Source of the DNA: an uncultured Opitutia bacterium | GTDB lineage: Bacteria; Verrucomicrobiota; Verrucomicrobiia; Opitutales; Opitutaceae | Reading direction: 5' to 3' | Length of the DNA stretch: 36,584 bases | Assembly (NCBI GenBank): GCA_903900845.1 | Contig: CAIUOU010000026.1 | Location: 1-36,584, forward strand | Shown here: piece after piece, positions 27,928-35,184 of the stretch | Layout of the letters: each line of letters begins with the position of its first letter | Position numbering within the stretch: the first letter of the stretch is position 1 | Notes under the pieces: model-generated | Told to the model about the DNA's origin: nothing | Database searches by the model: none | Seen by the model: the letters and a program-made list of their open reading frames with translations, nothing else | Made by a program: the position numbers and the translations under genes

Positions 27928-27962
27928 ATGCGCATATACGCATATGCTTGAAGCTGTGTCAA
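27928..27962 (-). promoter_or_regulatory. predicted efflux-operon promoter with ArsR-type operator on the -10
   Basis: On the minus strand a consensus -35 TTGACA (27957-27962) is followed after 18 bases by TATATG (27933-27938) as -10. Two overlapping inverted repeats cover that box: ATGCG-N6-CGCAT (27928-27943) and CATAT-N4-ATATG (27933-27946). AT-rich palindromes with such half-sites are typical of ArsR/SmtB operators. Binding there would block RNA polymerase. The site is also 37-55 bases before the divergent arsR start, so autoregulation is plausible. Confidence 0.6.
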
Positions 27963-27982
27963 GCGTCTGCTGGTTTCCACCC

Positions 27983-28315
27983 ATGGCCCGCAAGGCTCCC
28001 CTTTCCGATGACGCCCTCGAGCTCGTGGCACGCCGCTTTGCGGTGCTCTCCGAGCCGATGCGGCTGCGCCTGATCCAGGCCTTGTTCGACGGCGAGCGGA
28101 GCGTGGGTGAACTGGTCGCTGCGACCGGCGGGACGCAGGGTAATATCTCCCGGCACTTGCAGACCCTCACCCAGGCGCACGTGCTGGCGCGGCGGAAGGA
28201 GGGCCTGCAGGTCTACTACTCGATCGCCGACCCCTCGATCTTCCGTCTGTGCGAGTTGGTCTGCGGCAGTCTCGAGAAATCGCTGACCCGCCAGGCCGGA
28301 GCCTTCGGGGCTTAG
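27983..28315 (+). CDS. ArsR/SmtB-family transcriptional regulator with a C-terminal CxxxC pair
   Basis: The protein has 110 residues from ATG 27983; the frame reaches 23 codons further upstream through the operator, which is unlikely. It has winged-helix ArsR features: LVARRFAVLSEPMRLRLIQAL, a recognition helix GTQGNISRHLQTLTQAHVL and a wing ARRKEGLQVYYSIAD. Only two Cys are present, C90 and C94, four residues apart in the last helix (FRLCELVCGSL). They could bind As(III) or another soft metal, or form a disulfide or polysulfide. No DxHx(10)HxxE Zn site was found. It is divergent from the efflux operon and should repress it until the inducer appears. Confidence 0.88.
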   Translation: MARKAPLSDDALELVARRFAVLSEPMRLRLIQALFDGERSVGELVAATGGTQGNISRHLQTLTQAHVLARRKEGLQVYYSIADPSIFRLCELVCGSLEKSLTRQAGAFGA

Positions 28316-29616
28316 TTGCGCGGCGCGGGGGGATTTTCCCCCACGGGCTCCTCCACCCGCGAGAGAAGCCAGAGTCCGCCGCCGAAGAGGACGAGGAGCG
28401 ACAGGATCGAGAAACGGGTGCCGGAGACGAGCGCGGTGACTCCCATCAGCGTCGGCCCGATGATGGCGGCGAATTTTCCCAGCATATTGTAGAAGCCGAA
28501 GTATTCTCCGCCTTTCTCCGCCGGGATCAGTCGAGCGAAGTACGAGCGGCTGAGCGATTGCACGCCGCCCTGCACGAGGCCCACCACCGCAGCCATCGCC
28601 ATGAAGCCGCGCTGCGTCTCGAGCTGCGTGGCGAACACGCACAGCGCGGCGTAGACCGCGATCCCGAGCATGATCCCGCGCCGCGCGCCGAAGCGTTCGC
28701 CGATCCGGCCGAACAAGATCGCCGCCGGGAACGCGACGAACTGCGTCACCACCAGCGCCAGCAGCATCCCGGCCGCGTCGAGGCCTAGCGCGCGGCCGAA
28801 GTCGACCGCCATCTTGATCACGGTGTTCACGCCGTCGATGTACAGGAGGTAGCCGCCGAGGAAGAGCAGCACCGGGCGCTGCGTGCGGATCTCGCGGAAC
28901 GTCGCCGCGAACTGCCGGAATCCGCGCGTCAACAGCGGGCCTTCGCCGGCGGCGGGCACGGCTGGCGATTCGCGCACCCAGATCAAGGCGGGGAGCGTGA
29001 ACACCAACCACCAGACCGCCGTCGCCACGAAGCACGCCCCGGCCGCGGCGACCGGGCCGCCTAGACCGAAGCGCGCGGGCTCGCGCACGGCGAACGTGCA
29101 CGCGACGAAGAGCGCCCCGCTGCCGACGTAACCGAGCGCGTAGCCGAGGGCCGAGACGCGGTCGTAGCGTTCGGGCTTCGCGACATCCGTGAGCAGCGCG
29201 TCGGAGAACAGGTTGTTTCCAGAGAACCCGAACGCGGCGACGGCGAAGAGCACCGCGGCGAAAACGTATTCCCCCTTGCCGGCCAGCGGGAGGAGCGCGG
29301 TCGCGGCGGCGCCGAGCAACGTGAATGCGAGCAGGAACCAACGCTTGCCGTTGCCCTGGTCGGCGATCGAGCCGAGCAAGGGCGCGAGCAGCGCGATCAG
29401 GAGACTCGCGGCGGTGTTGGCGTAACCGAGGTAGGCGGTGCTGCGCTCGGGGGTCATGCCGGGCGCTTCGCACCAGTGGTCCTTGAAGAGGATCGGGAAG
29501 AACGCCGTCATCACGACGATCGCAAACGCCGAGTTCGCCCAGTCGATCAGGGCCCACGACCAAACGGCGCGGCGGTCCTCCGCGGGAGCGACTTTTTTCC
29601 TCGTGGGCGTGCCCAT
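28312..29616 (-). CDS. UMF1-type MFS transporter (Atg22-like)
   Basis: The protein has 434 residues from ATG 29616, with GAGGGA just upstream overlapping the pilT stop. About 12 membrane helices are visible. The opening WSWALIDWANSAFAIVVMTAFFPILFKDHW is diagnostic of the UMF1 group. LGSIADQGNGKRWFL is the MFS loop-2 motif and GFSGNNLFSDALL follows. The group includes fungal Atg22; bacterial substrates are unknown. Its 3' end overlaps that of arsR by 4 bases, tail to tail. It is last in the pilT transcript, which does not reveal its substrate. The ~25-residue basic N-terminus is cytoplasmic. Confidence 0.87.
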   Translation of the reverse strand: MGTPTRKKVAPAEDRRAVWSWALIDWANSAFAIVVMTAFFPILFKDHWCEAPGMTPERSTAYLGYANTAASLLIALLAPLLGSIADQGNGKRWFLLAFTLLGAAATALLPLAGKGEYVFAAVLFAVAAFGFSGNNLFSDALLTDVAKPERYDRVSALGYALGYVGSGALFVACTFAVREPARFGLGGPVAAAGACFVATAVWWLVFTLPALIWVRESPAVPAAGEGPLLTRGFRQFAATFREIRTQRPVLLFLGGYLLYIDGVNTVIKMAVDFGRALGLDAAGMLLALVVTQFVAFPAAILFGRIGERFGARRGIMLGIAVYAALCVFATQLETQRGFMAMAAVVGLVQGGVQSLSRSYFARLIPAEKGGEYFGFYNMLGKFAAIIGPTLMGVTALVSGTRFSILSLLVLFGGGLWLLSRVEEPVGENPPAPRN

Positions 29617-29624
29617 GGATTCCC

Positions 29625-30701
29625 TCAGTGCCCGCCCTCGAGGTCGCCGGGTTTAAGCAGCGGGGCGAAGAGCGCCTTGTTGGCGGCCTTCATGTAGGCC
29701 TCCTTCGCCTCGATGGTGCCGTCCTTCACGCGGTTCATCAGGCTGGTGTCCATCGTCACCATCCCGTCAGCACCTCCGCTCTCGATGATGGCGCGGATGT
29801 TGGCGATCTGGCCGCTGCGGATGGTATTGGGCAGCGCCTCGTGGGTGAGGAGAATCTCGTGCACGGCGCAGCGGCCCTTGGGGACGCGCTTGCAGAGGAG
29901 CTGGGCCACGACGCCAGCGAGGCAGCCGGCGAGCATCACGCGCACCTGGTTCTGCTCCTCGGCGGGGAAGGTGTTGATGATGCGGTCGACGGTCTTGGGG
30001 GCGTTGTTGGTGTGGAGCGTGCCGAACACGAGCATGCCCATCGACGCGCAGCCGAGCGCGAGTTTGATGGTCTCCATTTCGCGCATCTCCCCCAGCAGCA
30101 GGATGTCGGGATCATGCCGCATCGCGCCCTTCAGGGCGGCGGCGAATGACTCGGTGTGCTCGCCGACCTCGCGGTGCACGATCACCGACTTCTTCACCGG
30201 ATGCACGAATTCGATCGGGTCCTCGATGGTGATGATGTGCCGGGAAAGGTGCGTGTTGATGTAGTCGATCATCGCGGCGAGCGTGGTCGACTTGCCGCTG
30301 CCGGTTGGGCCGGTGACAACCACAAGACCCTGGTCGAGATGGCACAGTTTCTTCAGGGCCTCCGGCAGCTTGAGGTCCTCGAACGAGAGGATCTTCGCCG
30401 GAATCTGCCGGAACACCGCGGCCGGGCCCCAGTGGTTGTAGAGGTAGTTGCCGCGGAAACGCGCCACACCCGGGATCTCGTGGGCAAGGTCAAGATCCTT
30501 GCGGTCGAGAAAATCCTGCCAGCGGCGCGGCGGACAGATCTCGCTCAGCAGGGCCTCCATGGCGGCGGCGTCGAGCGGCTGGTCGTTGAGCGGCTGGAGC
30601 GATCCGGACGCGCGGATCTTGGGCGGCAGGCCGACCGTGAGGTGCAGGTCGGAGCCGCCCTTCTCGAGCATGCTTTTCAGAAGCGTGTCGATGGCGGCCA
30701 T
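29625..30701 (-). CDS. pilT: PilT-type twitching-motility retraction ATPase
   Basis: The protein has 358 residues from ATG 30701; the frame extends upstream only through the next genes. It has the PAS-like N-domain SDLHLTVGLPPKIRASGSL, Walker A GPTGSGKST (131-139), an Asp box in TIEDPIEFVH, a Walker B region DPDILLLGEMREMET and the His box GTLHTNNA. PilT hexamers disassemble type IV pilins at the inner membrane. The canonical GEMRD acidic pair is changed to GEMRE, a conservative difference. The gene is 2 bases after the small membrane-protein gene and follows a second PilT-like gene. No pilin or PilB/C gene is in the window. Confidence 0.9.
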   Translation of the reverse strand: MAAIDTLLKSMLEKGGSDLHLTVGLPPKIRASGSLQPLNDQPLDAAAMEALLSEICPPRRWQDFLDRKDLDLAHEIPGVARFRGNYLYNHWGPAAVFRQIPAKILSFEDLKLPEALKKLCHLDQGLVVVTGPTGSGKSTTLAAMIDYINTHLSRHIITIEDPIEFVHPVKKSVIVHREVGEHTESFAAALKGAMRHDPDILLLGEMREMETIKLALGCASMGMLVFGTLHTNNAPKTVDRIINTFPAEEQNQVRVMLAGCLAGVVAQLLCKRVPKGRCAVHEILLTHEALPNTIRSGQIANIRAIIESGGADGMVTMDTSLMNRVKDGTIEAKEAYMKAANKALFAPLLKPGDLEGGH

Positions 30702-30703
30702 CT

Positions 30704-30964
30704 TCAGGAATCTTGGTCGCGGAGCCGCTCGAGGCGCTGCAGCTCGTTTTTCAGACGCAGGAAGCGGAAAATCTCGGGGCTGAACAGGAGGATGGTCGCG
30801 ATGAGCACCACCGAGAGGAACGCGGGCGGGAGGCCAAACGCCGCGCGCAGGCCGCTCGCGGCGACGCAGCAGGCGACGACGAAGCCGAGGTTGAGAAAAA
30901 GCCGCATCCGCGCCTTGCGGTAGGCTTGCAGCGTCTCCGCGATCTGGTCGTCGAGTTCGTTCAT
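30704..30964 (-). CDS. small two-helix membrane protein of unknown function
   Basis: The protein has 86 residues from ATG 30964, overlapping the upstream PilT-like stop as ATGA. Two membrane segments (LFLNLGFVVACCVAAS and PPAFLSVVLIATILLF) are bordered by a charged N-terminal helix and a strongly charged C-terminal helix (RFLRLKNELQRLERLRD). Two adjacent Cys (C32-C33) lie in the first helix. I do not recognise the family. Its tight coupling between two PilT genes suggests a role with the pilus retraction motor, for instance as a membrane anchor, but that is inference. Confidence 0.7.
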   Translation of the reverse strand: MNELDDQIAETLQAYRKARMRLFLNLGFVVACCVAASGLRAAFGLPPAFLSVVLIATILLFSPEIFRFLRLKNELQRLERLRDQDS

Positions 30965-32334
30965 CCGGTGATCTTCTGGCGCAGGACGCGGTTGGGGATA
31001 TTGGCGCGGGCGACGTCGGGCGCGATTCGCCCTTCCTGCCACAGCGCATACACCGAGTTGTCCATGAGGCACATGCCCTCCTTCACGCCGGTCTCCATCG
31101 TGTTGCGCAGACCGGCGGATTTGCCCTCGCGGATCAGGTTCTGGATGGCGGTGTTCGCCACGAGAATCTCGCACGATAGCACCAGCTCGCCGGTCGGGGA
31201 CGGCAGCAGGCGCTGGCAGACAATGCCGCGCAGCGATTCGGCGACGCTTGCGCGGATCTGCGTCTGCTGCGATGGCGGGAAGACGTCGAGCAGGCGGTTC
31301 AGCGTCGTGGCGGCGTCGCTCGTGTGCATCGTGCCGATCACGAGATGCCCGGTCTCGGAGGCGCTGATCGCCATCTCGATCGTCTCGAGGTCGCGGAGCT
31401 CGCCGATCACGATCACGTCGGGATCCTCCCGCAGCGCGCCCTTCAGCGCGGTTGCGAACGAGCGGGTGTGCGGACCGACCTCGCGCTGGGTGACGTTGCA
31501 GCCGCGTGCCGGCTGCACGACCTCGATCGGGTCCTCGACCGTGATGATGTGGTCGGAGCGCGTCTCATTGAGCTGCGCGACCATCGAGGCGAGGGTGGTC
31601 GTCTTGCCCGAACCCACCGGTCCGGTGATGAGGATGAGGCCATTGTGGTAGGAGAGTAATTTCCGAAGCGTCTCGAGGTGCCGCGCGAAACCGAGGTCCT
31701 CGAGTGAGCGCGTGCCGGCCGGCACCATGCGGTAGGCTCCCGCGGCGCCGTTTTTGTGGAACATCAGGTTCACGCGGTAGCGGTCGTCGGCTCCGATGGC
31801 CAAGGCGTAGTCGTAGTCGCGGCGCTCGAGAAAAATACGGCGCTGCCCCTCGGAAAGCAGCACGGTGTTGAGGCGGAGGGCCTCGTCCGCGGTCAGGACA
31901 TGCTCCGAGACGTGGGAGAGCACGCGCGCGCGGCGGATGAAAGGTCGCGCTCCGGTGGAAAGGTGCAGGTCGCTCGCGCCGGCAGCCGCTGTTGCCCGCA
32001 AAAGTCCGCGCAGACCGGCCGCGAGCGCGGCGTCGTCCAGCGCGCCGAGCATCTCGAACGCGAGGCCAGCGGAAGGCACGCTCTCCCGCACGGGCGCCGC
32101 CGGCTTGGGGGCGGTTTCTTGGGGTGGTCCGTCGGCGGCCCTGGTGATGGCTTCGCCGGCCAACTCCTCGAGTTTCTCCAGCGCGGTGACCACGCCGCTA
32201 TCGATCAGCCCCTGCGCGAACGTCATCAGATCCGGAGAGCCGCCGAGTTTCGCCAGCAACGTCCGTCCCTGCTCGGCGGTGAACATTTTTTGTTCGGCGC
32301 CGAGACGGAGCAGCCAGCGGAGGTCGGCTTTCAT
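30961..32334 (-). CDS. PilT/PilU-like ATPase with N-terminal extension
   Basis: The protein has 457 residues from ATG 32334. It carries ~115 extra N-terminal residues compared with PilT: a helical part (LRWLLRLGAEQKMFTAEQGRTLL), then a Pro-rich linker near 68-88. The core starts with ASDLHLSTGARPFIRRA. Walker A is GPVGSGKTT (238-246), Walker B is DPDVIVIGELRD (304-315), and the His box is GTMHTSDA. It is a paralogue of the downstream PilT, so the pair may work as PilT and PilU do, the second boosting retraction force. The extra domain could bind a partner; I cannot name it. It is first in the four-gene run. Confidence 0.86.
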   Translation of the reverse strand: MKADLRWLLRLGAEQKMFTAEQGRTLLAKLGGSPDLMTFAQGLIDSGVVTALEKLEELAGEAITRAADGPPQETAPKPAAPVRESVPSAGLAFEMLGALDDAALAAGLRGLLRATAAAGASDLHLSTGARPFIRRARVLSHVSEHVLTADEALRLNTVLLSEGQRRIFLERRDYDYALAIGADDRYRVNLMFHKNGAAGAYRMVPAGTRSLEDLGFARHLETLRKLLSYHNGLILITGPVGSGKTTTLASMVAQLNETRSDHIITVEDPIEVVQPARGCNVTQREVGPHTRSFATALKGALREDPDVIVIGELRDLETIEMAISASETGHLVIGTMHTSDAATTLNRLLDVFPPSQQTQIRASVAESLRGIVCQRLLPSPTGELVLSCEILVANTAIQNLIREGKSAGLRNTMETGVKEGMCLMDNSVYALWQEGRIAPDVARANIPNRVLRQKITG

Positions 32335-32396
32335 GCGGGGTGGGCGGTGGGAAGGTGCCGGGGCGCCGCGGCCGAGCCAAGCGCGAAGGTTCTGGC

Positions 32397-32729
32397 TCAG
32401 CCGCGGACCAGCAGCGGTATTCCGTCCGGATCCTTCAGCTCACGCACCGGCTTTTCCCCGGATGAAAAAAGCCGTGCCGGCGCCCCCGGCGCCGCTTCCC
32501 GCCAAGGCAGCCGGGCACGGCGCCTGATGTTCATCGGCAGGTAATGATGGTAGCCGCCGGCCGCCAGAAAACGCGCTCCAGGGGAATCATCCTGCGTGGA
32601 GGAAAGCAGCGAGTGATTCGCGCGGTCGGTCTAAACGTGGAGTCCCGGCTTGCTCGTGCAGAACACCACGCATGCCCCGAGGTGCCTCACTCGCAGGCGG
32701 ACCAACGGTAGGTGCGGATGCGGAGGCAT
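32397..32729 (-). pseudogene. broken VOC (glyoxalase/dioxygenase fold) gene
   Basis: Read on the minus strand from ATG 32729, one frame of 111 codons resembles a VOC protein but is interrupted by TAG at 32631-32633. Before the stop lies LPLVRLRVRHLG then FCTSKPGLHV, matching the first VOC strand and helix (usually FYxxxLGL). After it come ARFLAAGGYHHYLPMNI, the CatE-type signature where a Trp usually follows, and a tail VRELKDPDGIPLLVRG. The Tyr-to-Cys and Trp-to-Arg changes, the internal stop and an apparent deletion before the tail indicate decay rather than a live gene. Neighbouring ~200 bases hold no other gene. Confidence 0.6.
32465..32521 (-). terminator. possible hairpin with T run inside the broken VOC gene
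   Basis: GCCGTGCC (32471-32478) pairs with GGCACGGC (32514-32521), and an inner hairpin GGCGCC/GGCGCC lies between. Read on the minus strand the outer stem runs into six T (A run 32465-32470). It lies inside former coding sequence, so it may be chance or a terminator formed after decay. Confidence 0.3.
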
Positions 32730-32864
32730 GGCGGGCTTTTCCGTGCGGTCATTCCCGCGGTCAAATTCGGCCGGCTGGCAGCCCGCGTCGCGGAGGCGCG
32801 CCCACCGCCCGCGCGGATATGGGGGTTGCAATAGGACGCGCTTCGCGAAGGGTGGTCGGTCTAA
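32624..32864. repeat. 11-base direct repeat flanking the VOC 5' part
   Basis: GGTCGGTCTAA occurs at 32624-32634 and again at 32854-32864, 230 bases apart. The left copy contains the TAG that breaks the VOC frame; the right copy sits 5 bases before the helicase start codon. It could mark a small insertion or duplication, or be chance. Confidence 0.3.
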
Positions 32865-32869
32865 TCCAC

Positions 32870-34453
32870 ATGTTTAAGAGAATCATCGCGAAGCTGCGCG
32901 AAAAGATCGCGCCCTCGCGTGGCGCGGCGCAGGCCAAGTCCGGCGGCTCCACCCCTTCCTCCGTCCAGTCTTCGAAACCAGCCCGCAGCGAATCGCGCGG
33001 AGAGCGCGGAGAACGCGGCGGGCGTGATCATCCCCGCGGAGAGCGTCCCCGCGACGCCGGCGGACCGTCGGGGCGCCGCGATGAGCGTGGTCGGGGCGAA
33101 GGCGGTCGTGGTCGGCGCGGAGGCGGAAGAGGTGGGGAGGGTGGTCCCGTGCGGCGCGAGCGCCCGCAGATCGACAAGGATTTTGACCATCCGCGGACGG
33201 CCGACATCAAACCGGCGGTCCCGGTGAATGTACCCAAGATGGACACCGCCTTCACGGCGCTCGGATTGGGAGATCCTTTGGCCTTCGCCGTGCAGGAAAT
33301 GGGTTATGTCACCCCTACTCCGATCCAAGCCCAGGCGATTCCGGTGGTTTTGAAAGGCGGGGACGTGATCGGGTCCGCCCAGACGGGCACCGGCAAGACC
33401 GCCGCCTTCGCGCTTCCCATCATCCAGCGCCTCGGAACGCACGGACGCCTGCGGTGCCTAATCCTCGAACCGACGCGCGAATTGGCCCTGCAGGTCGAGG
33501 AGGCGTTCCAGAAGTTCGCCAAGTTCACCGACCTACGGGTGACGATAGTCTACGGGGGCGTCGGCTACGGCAAGCAGATGGAAGACCTGCGCCGCGGAGT
33601 CGACATCCTCGCGGCCACGCCGGGGCGACTACTCGATCATCTCGAGCAGGGCAATTGCACGTTGGAAAATGTCGACATCCTGGTGCTCGACGAGGTCGAC
33701 CGGATGCTGGACATGGGCTTCCTGCCCGACGTGCGTCGCATCGTTGGCAAGTGTCCCAAGGCGAGGCAGACCCTTTTCTTCACCGCGACGCTTCCGCCCG
33801 AGCTGGAACAGCTCGCCAGCTGGGCGCTCAACAATCCGGTGAAGGTGGAAATCGGCCGCCAGCGTTCCCCTGCCGAGACGGTTGCCCACGCTTTCTACCC
33901 CGTGGTGGCCACGCAGAAGTTCGACCTACTCCAGCTGCTGCTATCCCAGACTGATTTCAAGAGTGTGATCATCTTCTGCCGCACCCGCATGGGCGCGGAT
34001 CGGATCGCCCATCGCCTCCAGGGTGGCGGCCACACGGTTGGTGTGTTGCACTCCGACCGGAATCAGCGGGAGCGCATCGAGGCCCTCGAGGGATTCAAGA
34101 CTGGCCGTTACGAGGTACTTGTTGCCACCGATATCGCAGCCCGGGGCCTCGACATCGCCGGAGTCTCCCACGTCATCAACTACGATGTGCCCGAGAATGC
34201 CGAGGATTACGTCCATCGGATCGGCCGCACCGGCCGCGCCCAAAACACGGGCGATGCCTTCACGATGGTGACCGAGGAGGACGTTCGTGACGCGCGTTCG
34301 ATCGAGCGATACATGGGCGTGTCCGTGGAGCGGAAGAAAATCGACGGCTTCCCTTACATCTACTCGGCATTGTTCGACGACAAGGCCTTGGCTGAGACCG
34401 CGGCGGCCGCGGCTAAGCCTGTCAGTCGTCTGCACCGCGGGGCGCGCCGCTGA
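32870..34453 (+). CDS. DEAD-box RNA helicase with DEVD motif and N-terminal RG-rich tail
   Basis: The protein has 527 residues from ATG 32870; 66 upstream in-frame codons are shadow-like. Residues about 25-100 are a disordered tail dense in Arg and Gly (RGERGERGGRDHPRGERPRD). The core has a Q motif near 128-157, Walker A AQTGTGKT (170-177), PTRELA, TPGR, motif II D274-E-V-D277 and FFTATLP. The second domain has IIFCRTR, ATDIAARGLDI and HRIGRTGRA. The protein resembles RhlE, but motif II is usually DEAD and motif III SAT. An RG-rich tail at the N-terminus is less usual than at the C-terminus. It would unwind structured RNA or ribosome precursors. It stands at the head of a plus-strand run. Confidence 0.92.
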   Translation: MFKRIIAKLREKIAPSRGAAQAKSGGSTPSSVQSSKPARSESRGERGERGGRDHPRGERPRDAGGPSGRRDERGRGEGGRGRRGGGRGGEGGPVRRERPQIDKDFDHPRTADIKPAVPVNVPKMDTAFTALGLGDPLAFAVQEMGYVTPTPIQAQAIPVVLKGGDVIGSAQTGTGKTAAFALPIIQRLGTHGRLRCLILEPTRELALQVEEAFQKFAKFTDLRVTIVYGGVGYGKQMEDLRRGVDILAATPGRLLDHLEQGNCTLENVDILVLDEVDRMLDMGFLPDVRRIVGKCPKARQTLFFTATLPPELEQLASWALNNPVKVEIGRQRSPAETVAHAFYPVVATQKFDLLQLLLSQTDFKSVIIFCRTRMGADRIAHRLQGGGHTVGVLHSDRNQRERIEALEGFKTGRYEVLVATDIAARGLDIAGVSHVINYDVPENAEDYVHRIGRTGRAQNTGDAFTMVTEEDVRDARSIERYMGVSVERKKIDGFPYIYSALFDDKALAETAAAAAKPVSRLHRGARR

Positions 34454-34511
34454 GAGGTTTTGAGGGCGCTCGGGGAGGGAAGATGTGCGCCGCTCTGGCA
34501 GTTAGTTGCTC

Positions 34512-35144
34512 ATGAAACTCGATATCCCGCCGGGTGACTTCGCCGGCTACATCTTCGACCTGGACGGCACCTTGATTGACACCATGCCGCTGCATTTCCG
34601 CGCGTGGGAAGGGGCGATGCGCCACGTCGGCCTGGCCTGTCGCCTGGACGAGGATCTTTTCTACTCGCTTGGTGGTGTGCCCACGCGGCGGGTCGCCGAA
34701 CTGATGGCCGCCCACTACGGGCTTAGGATCGATCCGGACGCCGTGTTCCACCATAAGGAGGCGCTTTTCCAGGACCTGCAGGGCGACGCCCGGGTTATTC
34801 GCCCCGTGGCGGACTTCGCGCGCCGTGTCGCGCGCACGCATCCGGTGGCCATCGCTTCTGGTGGCCCCCGCGCCATCGTGCGGCGCTCGCTGGAAATGAC
34901 GGGTCTTGCGCCGCTTTTCCCGGTTGTGGTCACCGCGGACGATGTGGTCCATGGAAAGCCTGACCCGGAAATTTTCCTGCTCGCCGCGCGGCAGATCAAG
35001 GTGGAGCCGGCCCAGTGTCTCGTTTTCGAGGATGCGGAGCCTGGAATGCGCGCTGCGGAGTCGGCGGGCATGCAGTGGGTCCGCGTTTCCAGCCGGCCCG
35101 CCGCCGTCGCGCCGGGGGGACCGTCCGCGAGGGTGGGGATTTAA
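34512..35144 (+). CDS. HAD-superfamily phosphatase (beta-phosphoglucomutase-like, class IA)
   Basis: The protein has 210 residues from ATG 34512. Motif I is FDLDGTLID with nucleophile D16 and acid D18. A helical cap follows (MPLHFRAWEGAMRHVGLACRL). Motif II is IASGG, motif III the Lys in HGKPDPEIF, and motif IV FEDAEPGM. This pattern is closest to YqaB-type and phosphoglucomutase-like members acting on small sugar phosphates or phosphoglycolate. The substrate cannot be set by sequence. It lies 40 bases before hisC and 58 after the helicase, all on one strand. A dedicated histidinol-phosphate phosphatase is possible given hisC next door, but no specific residues show this. Confidence 0.85.
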   Translation: MKLDIPPGDFAGYIFDLDGTLIDTMPLHFRAWEGAMRHVGLACRLDEDLFYSLGGVPTRRVAELMAAHYGLRIDPDAVFHHKEALFQDLQGDARVIRPVADFARRVARTHPVAIASGGPRAIVRRSLEMTGLAPLFPVVVTADDVVHGKPDPEIFLLAARQIKVEPAQCLVFEDAEPGMRAAESAGMQWVRVSSRPAAVAPGGPSARVGI

Positions 35145-35184
35145 TACTTTCTCCCCGCTCGGTTAGGTCCAATCCTTCCGCCGT

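Noticed and set aside
27914-27982. Upstream extension of the ArsR regulator
   Set aside because: It would translate through the operator and promoter. MARKAPL at 27983 gives the normal family length.
32631-32633. TAG in the VOC frame read as pyrrolysine or read-through
   Set aside because: No pyrrolysine machinery is seen, and other signature residues are also lost, so decay is the simpler explanation.
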